Below, one piece after another: positions 53,419-62,148 of a stretch of DNA of 64,000 nt. This DNA is from Streptomyces durmitorensis. Lineage in GTDB: Bacteria; Actinomycetota; Actinomycetes; Streptomycetales; Streptomycetaceae. Numbering within the stretch: the stretch's first letter is position 1; the number at the start of each line of letters is the position of its first letter. The notes below the pieces were generated by a model, which was given only the letters and a program-made list of their open reading frames with translations, made no database searches and had not been told where the DNA came from. The stretch is taken from contig NZ_CP097289.1 of the NCBI RefSeq assembly GCF_023498005.1, positions 7,874,001-7,938,000 on the forward strand. Reading direction: 5' to 3'. The position numbers and the translations under genes were made by a program.

Positions 53419-53838
53419 ATGCGAAAGGCCAAGATCGGAGCGTTAGCGGCATCTGCCTTGCTTCTGGGAAGCGGCATGACGGCCGCAGCAGGGCAGGCAG
53501 CGGCCTCGGACACACCCGTCAGCACCGCGCGAGCCTGCACGGTGAACGCGCCGCGTTTCACCGGTTCGCCGGGCACAGGCAGCAACGACCCCGCCTTCTG
53601 GCCTGCCAGGGGCACCTACGCGACCACCACCACCAGGTGCAAGGACATCAACCTGAAGCTGGACGCGTCCCGCGAGGTGAGGACCTGCTTCAAGAAGGGT
53701 TCGGGCTGGGACTGCAACGGCTGGCGCGGGCTGGCCGCAGGCCGTTGGGGGCTGGCCGCCACCGACGTGCTCGACAACACCAAGTTCTTCGTGCAGTTCA
53801 AGGGGACGACCCGCGCCACGGGCTTGATCGACTACTGA
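53419..53838 (+). CDS. Secreted small cysteine-containing protein
   Basis: A 139-aa protein with a Sec signal peptide (about 1-29, LAASALLLGSGMTAAAGQAAA) and a mature part containing cysteines (about 40, 74, 91, 99) that could form two disulfides. The mature part has no recognised fold. GGGGGA before the ATG. Following a strong terminator palindrome at 53917-53948. It may be a small secreted binding or antimicrobial-type protein; I have no evidence for either. Confidence 0.72.
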   Translation: MRKAKIGALAASALLLGSGMTAAAGQAAASDTPVSTARACTVNAPRFTGSPGTGSNDPAFWPARGTYATTTTRCKDINLKLDASREVRTCFKKGSGWDCNGWRGLAAGRWGLAATDVLDNTKFFVQFKGTTRATGLIDY

Positions 53839-53916
53839 AGAACTCAGGCACGATGAGGGGCGAGGCCGCCTGATCACAGGATGTGGCCGCACAGCTCCTC
53901 GCCGAGGCCCATCAGG

Positions 53917-53948
53917 AGGCCTGCCCCGGTGATCACCGGGGCAGGCCT
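53917..53948. terminator. 32-bp perfect palindrome, terminator
   Basis: AGGCCTGCCCCGGTGA and its exact complement follow without a loop (53917-53932 / 53933-53948). As RNA it folds into a very strong hairpin. It lies after the gene ending at 53838 and before 54050. Confidence 0.8.
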
Positions 53949-54049
53949 ACCACGCGGGCCTTCTTTATGTCTGAGGACAGCCACTCCCCATCCACGCTGC
54001 CTCCACATGCCGCAGGATGCCCCTCACGCACAACATCCCAGGGGGGACC

Positions 54050-54439
54050 ATGCGCACACGCACCGCCGTCACCGCACTCGCCGCCGCCGGATTACTCGCA
54101 CTCACCGGCTGCGCCGCCGAGGACACTGACCCCGGCACCACGGCGCCGGAGACGAGCCAGGCCGACGACGCGAAGAAGGACGACGCCGACACGGGCGAGG
54201 GCGCGGAAGCGGAGACGGCGACGCTCCCCGACTTGGCGGGCAAGGGCCTGCAGGCCGCCCAAGACGAGGCACAGGCCGCAGGGTTCTTCCTTCTCACGTC
54301 CTCCGACGCGACGGGCGCCGGGCGACTGCAGGCCTTCGACCGGAACTGGAAGGTCTGCTCACAGACTCCGAAGGCGGGCGAGCACCCCGTGGACACCAAG
54401 GTCGAGTTCGACACGGTGAAGGTCGACGAGAACTGCTGA
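54050..54439 (+). CDS. PASTA-domain lipoprotein
   Basis: A 129-aa lipoprotein (lipobox LTGC, Cys about 20) with an acidic linker (about 25-60) and a PASTA domain (about 62-125: LPDLAGKGLQAAQDEAQAAGF ... QTPKAGEHP). PASTA domains bind peptidoglycan or muropeptides in PknB-type kinases; a free PASTA lipoprotein may be a wall sensor. GGGGGGA before ATG 54050. Confidence 0.82.
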   Translation: MRTRTAVTALAAAGLLALTGCAAEDTDPGTTAPETSQADDAKKDDADTGEGAEAETATLPDLAGKGLQAAQDEAQAAGFFLLTSSDATGAGRLQAFDRNWKVCSQTPKAGEHPVDTKVEFDTVKVDENC

Positions 54440-54506
54440 ACCCTCGCTGACCGGCCCGGTCTCTCCCGTGAGCCGCGATTCTGACCGGTTGCGCCAGAAC
54501 CCTGTT

Positions 54507-55382
54507 CTACCCTGCGGACTCACCCGCATGGGGACTCAACGCACCCGCGCCCACCAGGGCGAACAGCACGATGCCGAGCAGGATGCGGTAGTACACGAAC
54601 GGCATGAAGCTCTTGGTCGTAATGAACTTCATGAACCATGCGATGACGGCGTACCCGACGATGAAGGCGATGATCGTCGCGAAGATCGTGGGGCCCCAGG
54701 ACACGTGTCCGCCCTCGCCCGCGTCCTTCAGTTCGAAGGCGCCGGACGCGAGGACCGCCGGGATGGCGAGCAGGAACGAGTAGCGGGCCGCGGCCTCGCG
54801 GGTGTAGCCCATGAGCAGGCCGCCGCTGATCGTGGCGCCGGAGCGGGAGACGCCGGGGATCAGGGCCATCGCCTGGCAGATGCCGAAGATCAGGCCGTCG
54901 CGGACGCCCAGTTCCTTCAGGCTCTTGCGTTCCTTGACGGCGCGGTGCTTGCCGCCCGTCTCGTCGCGGGCCGCGAGGCGGTCTGCGATGCCGAGGACGA
55001 TGCCCATGACGATGAGTGTCGTGGCGATGAGCCGCAGGTCGCGGAACGGGCCCTCGATCTGGTCCTTGAACGTGACGCCGAGCACGCCGATCGGGATCGA
55101 GCCGACGATGACGAGCCAGCCCATCTGCGCGTCGTGGTCCGAGCGCGGCACCTTCCCGAGGAGGGAGCCGAACCACGCGGAGATGATCCTCGCGATGTCC
55201 TTGCGGAAGTAGATCAGCACGGCGGCCTCGGTGCCGATCTGGGTGATCGCGGTGAACGCGGCCCCCGGATCGTGCCATCCGGCGAACGCCGCGGTCAGCC
55301 GCAGATGCGCGCTGGACGAGATCGGGAGGAACTCGGTCAGTCCCTGGACGAGCCCGAGGATGAAGGATTCAAGCCAAGACAT
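54507..55382 (-). CDS. uppP: Undecaprenyl-diphosphatase
   Basis: A 291-aa integral membrane phosphatase that recycles the peptidoglycan lipid carrier (undecaprenyl diphosphate to monophosphate). Both catalytic motifs are present: GLTEFLPISSSAHL (about 13-26) and PGVSRSGATISGG (about 182-194). ATG 55382 gives the typical MSWLESFILGLVQG start; an in-frame TTG 18 nt upstream is unlikely. Also gives bacitracin resistance in many bacteria. Confidence 0.95.
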   Translation of the reverse strand: MSWLESFILGLVQGLTEFLPISSSAHLRLTAAFAGWHDPGAAFTAITQIGTEAAVLIYFRKDIARIISAWFGSLLGKVPRSDHDAQMGWLVIVGSIPIGVLGVTFKDQIEGPFRDLRLIATTLIVMGIVLGIADRLAARDETGGKHRAVKERKSLKELGVRDGLIFGICQAMALIPGVSRSGATISGGLLMGYTREAAARYSFLLAIPAVLASGAFELKDAGEGGHVSWGPTIFATIIAFIVGYAVIAWFMKFITTKSFMPFVYYRILLGIVLFALVGAGALSPHAGESAG

Positions 55383-55566
55383 GGAAACTGCGCCGTCCAA
55401 CTACGGATCATGGGCTGCGGGTGCGGTCATGTGATGGGGGATACGGGAGGTGTGAGAGCGAGGGGTGATCACTCCCTTGCCGTGGGGCAGCGTAGCGTCA
55501 CTTGGTTACGAGACCGCTGGAGGGCCGTCGTCCGCGGGCGGCGTATCCCTGCGTGTCGCCTTCCGT

Positions 55567-57168
55567 TCAGCCCCCGTACATGCGTACTGACGACGGCGTG
55601 ATGCTGCCGTGGCTCAGCTCGAAGCGCGCGCCCGCCCCGAACGTCGGCACGACGGCGTCGACGAAGGGCACGACGTCCACCGAAGTGATCAGCGCCTCCT
55701 CGGCGCGGCTCCACGTGGGGCACCCCTCGCCGCCCGGCATGCGCGAGGCCTCGTCGGCGAGCTTCGCGTACGTGTCGTTCTCGATGTGGGCGAAATTCGT
55801 GCCGTCCGGGGGCTTCGGCCCGGAGACGAAGGGCCTGAGCTGGGGCGGGAGTGCCAGGCCGAGCGGCAGGACGGCGGCGTCCCAGGACGCGTTGCCCGCG
55901 ACCACCTGATTGATGCCCGTGTTGTCGACTCCCTTGATCGTCACGTCCGCCCCCACGTCCTGCCAGGCCTTCTGGACCAGCTCGGCGGCGGACGCGGCCG
56001 GCTGCCCGATCTGGCTGGGGTAGACGAGGGTCAGGGTGAGGCGCTTGCCGTTCTTGACGCGGATGTTGTCGGCGCTCTCCTTCCAACCCGCCTTGTCGAG
56101 GAGGGACTTGGCCGCGCGCACGTCGTGGGCGGGCAGGTTCCCGGACACCGCGTCGCCCTTGCAGGGCTTCGGCTCGACGGTGAGGAGCCCCCGTGACGGC
56201 TTGCCCGTCCCCGCGGTGAGCACCTTGCCGATGTCCCCCAGGTCGGCGGCCTTGGCGAGGGCGCGCCGCACCGGCTCGTCCCGCGTGGGGCGCCCCGGAG
56301 CCTGGTTGAACCACATCTCGCCCCGCGCGGACGTCGCATCGGCGTGGAACTGGCCACGGCCGAGGAGCCGTTGCTGGTCGGGCCCGCCGAGACTAGCGGC
56401 GTTCAGCTCGCCGGACAGGAGCAGGTTCGCCGCGGTGGTCTCGTTCGCGACGACGCGGATGTGGACCTTGTCCGGCAGCCCCTTCTGGTCGGCCTGCCAT
56501 GTGCCGGGGCCCCAGGTGTAGTCCTCGCGCCGGGTCAGGGTGTAGTGATCGCCCGGCACTGCCTCGGTGAGGGTGAACATGCCGGTGCCGTGCTGCCCTT
56601 TCGCGAGCGAGCCGCGGTCGTCCATGCCCTTGCCGCAGACGATGGGCACCATGCCGATGTTGCGCAGCAGGAAGGCGTCGGGGATCTTGCTGGTGACGGT
56701 GATCTCACGGGTCTCGTTGTCGGCCTTCACCGTGGCGCCCGGGTTCACGTACAGGCCGGCCAGCGGCGATCTGTTCTTCGGGTCGGCCACGAACGCGATG
56801 TTCGCGGCCACGTCGCGCGCGGTCAGCGGTGCGCCGTCCGCGCAGGTGAGGCCGGGGCGCAGGGTGAAGCGGGCCGTGGTGGTGTCCGCCTCCCACTTCG
56901 CGGCGAGACCGGCCGTCACACCGCCGTCCCTGGCCACGTGGATCAGCGGGTCGTAGAGGAAGCGGTCGGCCTGGATGGCGGTCGCCATGACGGTCATCGC
57001 CGGGTCGAGCGTGCCGGGGTCGGACGGCATCGCCAGGGTGAAGCTCTTCCCGTCGGCCAGTCTGCCGCCCGAGGCCGCGGGGCCGCCCGCGTTCGGCGCA
57101 CCGCCGCAACCGGTGAGGCCGAGAGCGGCGGCGCCGACGACTGCCGCGGCGATGCGCGCAGATCTCAT
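55567..57168 (-). CDS. ABC transporter family 5 solute-binding lipoprotein
   Basis: A 533-aa lipid-anchored solute-binding protein (lipobox LTGC, Cys about 21) of the SBP_bac_5 oligopeptide/nickel group; STEP-like SDPGTLDPAMTVMATAIQADRFLYDPL. No permease genes adjacent in the window. GGGAGA before the ATG. Its promoter region is a 7-bp-period G-rich tract (57181-57232). Location in the D-amino-acid cluster suggests a D-peptide or peptide ligand. Confidence 0.86.
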   Translation of the reverse strand: MRSARIAAAVVGAAALGLTGCGGAPNAGGPAASGGRLADGKSFTLAMPSDPGTLDPAMTVMATAIQADRFLYDPLIHVARDGGVTAGLAAKWEADTTTARFTLRPGLTCADGAPLTARDVAANIAFVADPKNRSPLAGLYVNPGATVKADNETREITVTSKIPDAFLLRNIGMVPIVCGKGMDDRGSLAKGQHGTGMFTLTEAVPGDHYTLTRREDYTWGPGTWQADQKGLPDKVHIRVVANETTAANLLLSGELNAASLGGPDQQRLLGRGQFHADATSARGEMWFNQAPGRPTRDEPVRRALAKAADLGDIGKVLTAGTGKPSRGLLTVEPKPCKGDAVSGNLPAHDVRAAKSLLDKAGWKESADNIRVKNGKRLTLTLVYPSQIGQPAASAAELVQKAWQDVGADVTIKGVDNTGINQVVAGNASWDAAVLPLGLALPPQLRPFVSGPKPPDGTNFAHIENDTYAKLADEASRMPGGEGCPTWSRAEEALITSVDVVPFVDAVVPTFGAGARFELSHGSITPSSVRMYGG

Positions 57169-57180
57169 CCGTGTCTCCCT

Positions 57181-57232
57181 GTGGTGGGTGGTGGGTGCTG
57201 GGTTGTGGGTGGTGGGAGGTGTGGGGTGGGGT
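57181..57232 (+). repeat. G-rich 7-bp periodic tract (G-quadruplex motif)
   Basis: The + strand reads as seven units of 7 nt of GTGGGTG type with six or more GGG runs, so it can fold as a G-quadruplex. It lies just upstream of the solute-binding gene start at 57168 on the - strand. Confidence 0.85.
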
Positions 57233-57342
57233 GCGCGCGGCGGGTGTTGCCGCGGGTTCGGCGGTGCGGGCCCGGCTCGGGTCGGGGGCGCGGGTTCAGG
57301 CGGCGTAATTGGCCGTGGCGCTTGTGGTGCTTGTGGCGATGA

Positions 57343-57650
57343 CGGCGCTGACGGTCCTCGCGGTCCTCGCGGTGCTGACGGTCCTCGCGGTGCTGACGGT
57401 CCTCGCGGTCCTCGCGGTCCTCGCGGTCCTCGCGGTGCTGACGGTCCTCGCGGTGCTGACGTTGCTCAGGGCGCCCACGGCGCCCACGGCGCTTACGGCG
57501 CCCACGGCGCTTACGGCGCCCACGGCGCTTACGGCGCCCACGGCGCTTACGGCGCCCACGGCGCTTACGGCGCCCACGGCGCCCACGGCGCCCACGGCGC
57601 CCACGTTGCTCACAGCACCCACAGCACTCACAGCACTCACAGCACCACCC
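57343..57650. repeat. 9-bp tandem repeat array (34 units)
   Basis: Block A (57343-57468): 14 units of CGGTCCTCG / CGGTGCTGA type. Block B (57471-57605): 15 units of GCGCCCACG / GCGCTTACG. Block C (57606-57650): 5 units of GCACTCACA type. On the + strand one frame gives about 30 Gly-X-Y triplets (GPR, GAD; GAH, GAY) across blocks A and B although a 2-bp phase shift separates them. On the - strand a 114-codon frame (57296-57640) is open, starting with GTG at the TGA of the serine hydrolase gene. The region 57169-57342 contains the G-rich tract and nothing else I can name. Confidence 0.9.
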
Positions 57651-59046
57651 TGCGGTCAGCCCGCCCGGTGTGCAGGAACTGGGCGTGGCCCGCTCCGTCG
57701 TCGCCGACGAACGCGTGCAGCCGGTGCACCCCGTGCTCCGGCTCGGCGGCGATCAGCGTGCCCTCGCGCGAGGCCACCAGCTCGATCCGCTCCCGCACGC
57801 CGCCGATTTCGGCGAAGATCCCCTTCGGGGTCCGCTCGGCCCATATCCGCCCCTCGGCGTCCTGGCTGACCACCGTGTCGGCGACCGAAGACGCGTACGT
57901 CCCGACGTACCGCGACGCGTCGACGCGCGGCGCCCGAGGGTCCGGCACCGGCAGCGCGGGCAGTTCGATGTCTGCGAGGTCGCGCAGGACGCGTCCGACG
58001 ATCTCGGTGTAGAGGCCGAACGGATTGCCGCCGTTGGTCAGGACCGCCACCGCGATGTCGCGCCCCGGCACGACGCGCAGGAACGAGGACTGGCCGATGG
58101 TGCCGCCGTCGTGGCCGACGACGGTGCCGCCGGGGAAGTCGAAGATCTCCCAGCCGAGCCCCCAGGAGTCGCCCATGAGCCCCAGGCGCGGTACGTCCAC
58201 CTGCGGCCGGCGCATGGCTCGCGCGCTGTCGGCGCCGAGTACGCGCGCGCCGTCCGGTCCCAGGCCGTCGGCCAGGTGCATCCGGGCGAACGTCAGCAGG
58301 TCGCGGGGCCGCATGGCGAGCATCGCGCCCGCCGCGGCGTTGGAGCGGACGAGCGCCCACACCGGCGCGGGCATCGGATCGGCGTCCGGGGTGGCCCGGA
58401 TATGGCCGACCGCCGCCCGGTGCAGAATCGCCTCGTACGGTCCTGTGGCCGCGTGGGTGAGGCCCAGCGGGGCGAAGAGGTGCTCGCGCAGACACACGTC
58501 GTACGGCTTCTCGCGCAGCACTTCGACGACCCGGCCGAGCACGCAGTAGGCCGCGTTGTTGTACGAGAACCGCTCGCCCGGCGCGAACAGTTGGGGCGTG
58601 CCGCCGAGCGTGGCGACGAACTTCTCCAGGCAGTCGTCGCCCTGCCCGGTGTCGGTGAAGACGTCGCCCTCGAAACCGGAGACATGGCACATCAGCTGCC
58701 GCACGGTGATGCGGGCCGCGGCCTCGTCGTCGGCGAGCTTGAAGTCCGGCAGGTGGTCGCGCACGGGGGCGTCGAGGTCCAGTTTCCCCTCGTCGACGAG
58801 TTGCATCGCGAGGGTCGTCGTCCAGACCTTGGTGATCGAGCCGATCTGGAAGAGGGAGTCCGGTGTCGCGTCGACCCCGGTGTTCTTGCTGAGCACGCCC
58901 GCGGCGGCGTCGATCACCACGTCACCGAAGCTCACGGCGACGGCGGCACCCGGCACCTGGTTCTCGTCGAGCAGATCCGCGAGGCGTTCGCTCAACCAGG
59001 CCTGGAGGGCGTCGAGTTGCTGCCTCGGTGTCTGTGTCTTCGACAT
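57637..59046 (-). CDS. Serine hydrolase, S12 / beta-lactamase family (D-aminopeptidase-like)
   Basis: A 469-aa serine hydrolase with SxxK in GSITKVW (about 68-74), YxN in YNNAAY (about 156-161) and HxG in GHDGGTIG (about 314-321), i.e. class C beta-lactamase / D-alanyl peptidase / D-aminopeptidase. HxG instead of KTG is typical of esterase or DAP relatives. No signal peptide, so cytoplasmic. AAGGGAGA before ATG 59046; 13-bp repeats lie in the 5' leader. With the cluster it could cut D-peptides taken up by the nearby binding protein. Confidence 0.85.
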   Translation of the reverse strand: MSKTQTPRQQLDALQAWLSERLADLLDENQVPGAAVAVSFGDVVIDAAAGVLSKNTGVDATPDSLFQIGSITKVWTTTLAMQLVDEGKLDLDAPVRDHLPDFKLADDEAAARITVRQLMCHVSGFEGDVFTDTGQGDDCLEKFVATLGGTPQLFAPGERFSYNNAAYCVLGRVVEVLREKPYDVCLREHLFAPLGLTHAATGPYEAILHRAAVGHIRATPDADPMPAPVWALVRSNAAAGAMLAMRPRDLLTFARMHLADGLGPDGARVLGADSARAMRRPQVDVPRLGLMGDSWGLGWEIFDFPGGTVVGHDGGTIGQSSFLRVVPGRDIAVAVLTNGGNPFGLYTEIVGRVLRDLADIELPALPVPDPRAPRVDASRYVGTYASSVADTVVSQDAEGRIWAERTPKGIFAEIGGVRERIELVASREGTLIAAEPEHGVHRLHAFVGDDGAGHAQFLHTGRADRRVVL

Positions 59047-59054
59047 GCGTCTCC

Positions 59055-59106
59055 CTTGTCCGTCGAGCTTGTCCATCGAGCTTGTCCATCGAGCTTGTCC
59101 ATCGAG
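59055..59106. repeat. Four tandem 13-bp repeats in the leader of the serine hydrolase gene
   Basis: CTTGTCCATCGAG four times (first copy has G in place of A). They lie 9 nt before the start codon on the - strand and each contains an ATG (in CTCGATGGACAAG), cycling through all three frames because 13 is not a multiple of 3. Confidence 0.9.
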
Positions 59107-59241
59107 GGTCTGGCAGCGAGGCTAGGCCGTGGTCCGCGAGCTGCGATTCGTCCGCGCGCACCATGTGGGAGGCCACGTTCCATCGACCGGCACCAAACCG
59201 GTGGGGTGAGCTGCTGGGCCCTGGCGTCGAACGGACAGGAC

Positions 59242-60906
59242 CTAGGACCGGCGCGCGTGCGGCCACAGCCGCAGTTGCAGCATGGCGGCGAAGCGCGCGT
59301 CGGCGTCCGTGAGGTCGAGGCCGCCCACCTCGGCGAGCCGCCGCAGCCGGTAGCGGAAGGTGTTCGGGTGCACATGGACGGCGGCGGACGCCGCCGCCAC
59401 GTCGCCGAACGCGTCGAGCCACGCCCGCAACGTCTCGACCAGGCAGGTGTGGTGCGCCGCGTCGTACGCGCCGAGCCGGGCCACCGGGCCGGACGGCGGG
59501 TCGCCGCGTTCGGCGATCACGTCCGTGAGTTCCAGGAGCAGCGACTCGACCAGTACGTCCGTGATGCGGGCCACCGAGCGGGTCCCCTCGCCCGCGCGCA
59601 GCACCCGCAGCGCCCGGTCGGCGCCGGCCCGGGACACGGGCAGGGCGGCGCTCTCCCGCGCGAGCGGGCCCACCCCGACGAGCAACTCCTGCCGTTCGCC
59701 CACGCGTTCAAGGAACTCGTCCGCGACCCGGCAGGCCCGCTCCTCGGCGTCGGGACGGCCTGCCGTGGCCGGGACGATGCCGTAGACGACGTCGCCCACG
59801 AGTGCGGCGGCCGAGCGGGGGTGCACGGCGGTCAAGTGCATCGCGAACGCGTCGGCGAGGCGCTGGCGTTCGGCCACGTACCGTGCGTGCCGCGCGGCGG
59901 ACCGGTCGCCGTCCGTGCGGTCCGCGACGGCGAGGGCGAGCACCACGCCGGGCTGTTCGGCGAGTCCGAGCCGGGCGACGGCGTCGGCCGCGCCGGGCCC
60001 GCCCTCAAGGGCCGTGCCCACGAGGTCGGCGCGCAGCCGCCGTTCGACGTCGGCGCCCGCGCGCAGCCTCAGCAGATGCAGTGCGACCAGTTTGGACGCG
60101 TCGCGCAGCGCCTGGTCGCGCTCGGCGCTGAGCGGGCCGTGGACCGCGGCCCAGATGGAGCCGAGTATCTCGTCGCCGGCGCGGACGGCGAGGGCCACCC
60201 GCGGCAGGCTGAGATCGCCGCCCTCCACCTCCACGAGAGGCTCCACGTAGACGGGGCGGTCGCTGCGGTACATGGCCTGGAAGACTCCGCGCTCCTCCAG
60301 GACACGAGTGAAGCGTTCCGGCACCTGGCGCCCGAGGATGGTCTCGACGCGCGAGGAGTCCGCTTCGTCCTGCCGCCCGGAGAAGGCGAGCACACGCCAG
60401 CTGTGGTCCTCGAAGGTGACGGGCGCGTCCAGGAGCGCCCCGACCGCGTTGGCCAGCGCGAACAGGTCCCCGGAGGGCACCCCGCCCAGCGTTTCCCGGC
60501 CCGTCTCCCCGACGTCCCCCTCCGCGATGAGCGCGCGCAGCATCGCGGCGAGCTGCGCCCACGAGGCGCCGCGCGTCAGGCCGAGCAGCGCGACCCCGGA
60601 GCGCGTCACCGCCGCGGTGACCTTCTCGTCCACGGCGACCGGCGCGCGGACGACGAGGCCCGCGGCGCCTTGCGTGCCCAGGGCGTCGAGGAGGTGGACG
60701 ATCTGCGCCGGACCGTGCACGGCGACACCGAGCACCAGCGCCTGCGGGGGCGGCACGGGTTCGTCGTGCGGGTCGTGGATGACGACGCCGCCGATGTCGT
60801 CGGCGCCGTTCGGGTCGCCGCACACGAGGTCGAGGAGGGTGGGCCCCAGGTCCTCGAGGACGCGCCGCAGGCTGGCTCGGGGATGGGTGGTCACCGGGAT
60901 GAGCAC
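59242..60906 (-). CDS. PucR family transcriptional regulator
   Basis: A 554-aa regulator with an N-terminal purine-catabolism-type sensor domain (about 5-130), a GGDEF-like central segment (about 300-430) and a C-terminal PucR HTH_30 (about 495-545: VHVHPNTFRYRLRRLAEVGGLDL). GGGAGGA before GTG 60906. It sits at the centre of the D-amino-acid cluster, upstream of the NSAR/GNAT/M20 unit and downstream of the serine hydrolase, so it likely controls them in response to an amino acid. Confidence 0.88.
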   Translation of the reverse strand: MLIPVTTHPRASLRRVLEDLGPTLLDLVCGDPNGADDIGGVVIHDPHDEPVPPPQALVLGVAVHGPAQIVHLLDALGTQGAAGLVVRAPVAVDEKVTAAVTRSGVALLGLTRGASWAQLAAMLRALIAEGDVGETGRETLGGVPSGDLFALANAVGALLDAPVTFEDHSWRVLAFSGRQDEADSSRVETILGRQVPERFTRVLEERGVFQAMYRSDRPVYVEPLVEVEGGDLSLPRVALAVRAGDEILGSIWAAVHGPLSAERDQALRDASKLVALHLLRLRAGADVERRLRADLVGTALEGGPGAADAVARLGLAEQPGVVLALAVADRTDGDRSAARHARYVAERQRLADAFAMHLTAVHPRSAAALVGDVVYGIVPATAGRPDAEERACRVADEFLERVGERQELLVGVGPLARESAALPVSRAGADRALRVLRAGEGTRSVARITDVLVESLLLELTDVIAERGDPPSGPVARLGAYDAAHHTCLVETLRAWLDAFGDVAAASAAVHVHPNTFRYRLRRLAEVGGLDLTDADARFAAMLQLRLWPHARRS

Positions 60907-61038
60907 GTTTCCTCCCGTAGGGGCGAGACACGGCTTCGGCTTCTTGTACGTCGGCGTCCTATACGTCGTATAGGCATTACGGGCTGTGATCTTACGGGGA
61001 GTTCCTCGCGTACGACAGGGGTGCGTGAGGCAGTGGCA

Positions 61039-62148
61039 TCAGGCGGGAATCCACTCCGTGGAGACCGTCACCTCGTCGAGTGCGTCCGCCAGCGGCTCCA
61101 CGCCGATGCCGGGCCCGGTCGGCACGGGCAGGTGGCCGTCTTCGAGGGTGAACGGCTCGGTGATGTCGGCGCGGTAGTAGCGGTCGGACGCGGAGGTGTC
61201 GCCGGGCACCGTGAAGCCCGGCAGCGCCGCGAGCGCGACGTTCGCCGCCCGCCCGAGCCCGGTCTCCAGCATGCCGCCGCACCACACGGGCACCCCGTGC
61301 GCCGCGCACACGTCGTGGATGCGGCGGGCCTCCAGATAGCCGCCGACCCGGCCCGGCTTGATGTTGACGATGCTCGTGGCACCCAGCGCGATCGCGTCGG
61401 CGGCTGCACGGGCCGAGGTGATGGACTCGTCCAGGCAGATCGGCGTACGCACCTGGCGGGCGAGTTCCGCGTGGCCGATCAAGTCGTCCTCGGGCAGCGG
61501 CTGTTCGATCAGGAGCAGGTCGAACGGGTCGAGCCGGGCCAGGTGGCGCGCGTCGGCGCGGGTGTAGGCCGTGTTGGCGTCGACCTGCAGCAGCACGTCG
61601 TCGCCGAACCGCTCGCGGACGGCACGCACCGGCGCCACGTCCCAGCCCGGCTCTATCTTCAGCTTGATGCGTACGTAGCCGCTGTCGAGGTATCCCGCGA
61701 CCGCCTCCAGGAGCTCCGGCACCGAGTCCATGATCCCGACCGAGACCCCGCAGGGCACCCGCTCACGCACGGCACCCAGTTCCCGCGACAGCGGTACGCC
61801 GCGCTCGCGCAACTCCGCGTCCAGGACGGCCATCTCCAGGGCGGCCTTCGCCATCAGATGCCCCTTGAAGGGGCTGAGCGCGGGAGCGACCGCGGACGCG
61901 TCGAGCCGGTCGCGGCGGCCGGTGAGCGCGGGGACGAGGAAGCGGCGGAGCACGTCCGCGCAGGCGTCGACGTACTCGGACGAGTACAGCGGATCGCTCA
62001 TCGCGACGCACTCGCCCCAGCCCTCGGCGTCGGGCGTGACGGCGCGCAGCAGCAGGGCCTCGCGCACGGTCTGGGTGCCGAACGAGGTCCTGAACGGCGC
62101 CACCAGCGGCATCCGGACGCGGCGGATCTCGACTCCGGTGAGCTTCAT
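61039..62148 (-). CDS. N-succinylamino acid racemase / o-succinylbenzoate synthase family enzyme
   Basis: A 369-aa enolase-superfamily member (muconate-lactonising subgroup): acid/base lysines in IKLKIEPG (about 162-165) and NIKPGRVGG (about 263), metal ligands D in VDANTAY (about 190), E in LIEQPL (about 216) and D in CLDESI (about 240). MenC-like enzymes can either make o-succinylbenzoate or racemise N-succinylamino acids. The adjacent GNAT and M20 genes point to the racemase role in D- to L-amino acid conversion. ATG 62148 overlaps the GNAT stop by 4 bp (ATGA). Confidence 0.87.
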   Translation of the reverse strand: MKLTGVEIRRVRMPLVAPFRTSFGTQTVREALLLRAVTPDAEGWGECVAMSDPLYSSEYVDACADVLRRFLVPALTGRRDRLDASAVAPALSPFKGHLMAKAALEMAVLDAELRERGVPLSRELGAVRERVPCGVSVGIMDSVPELLEAVAGYLDSGYVRIKLKIEPGWDVAPVRAVRERFGDDVLLQVDANTAYTRADARHLARLDPFDLLLIEQPLPEDDLIGHAELARQVRTPICLDESITSARAAADAIALGATSIVNIKPGRVGGYLEARRIHDVCAAHGVPVWCGGMLETGLGRAANVALAALPGFTVPGDTSASDRYYRADITEPFTLEDGHLPVPTGPGIGVEPLADALDEVTVSTEWIPA

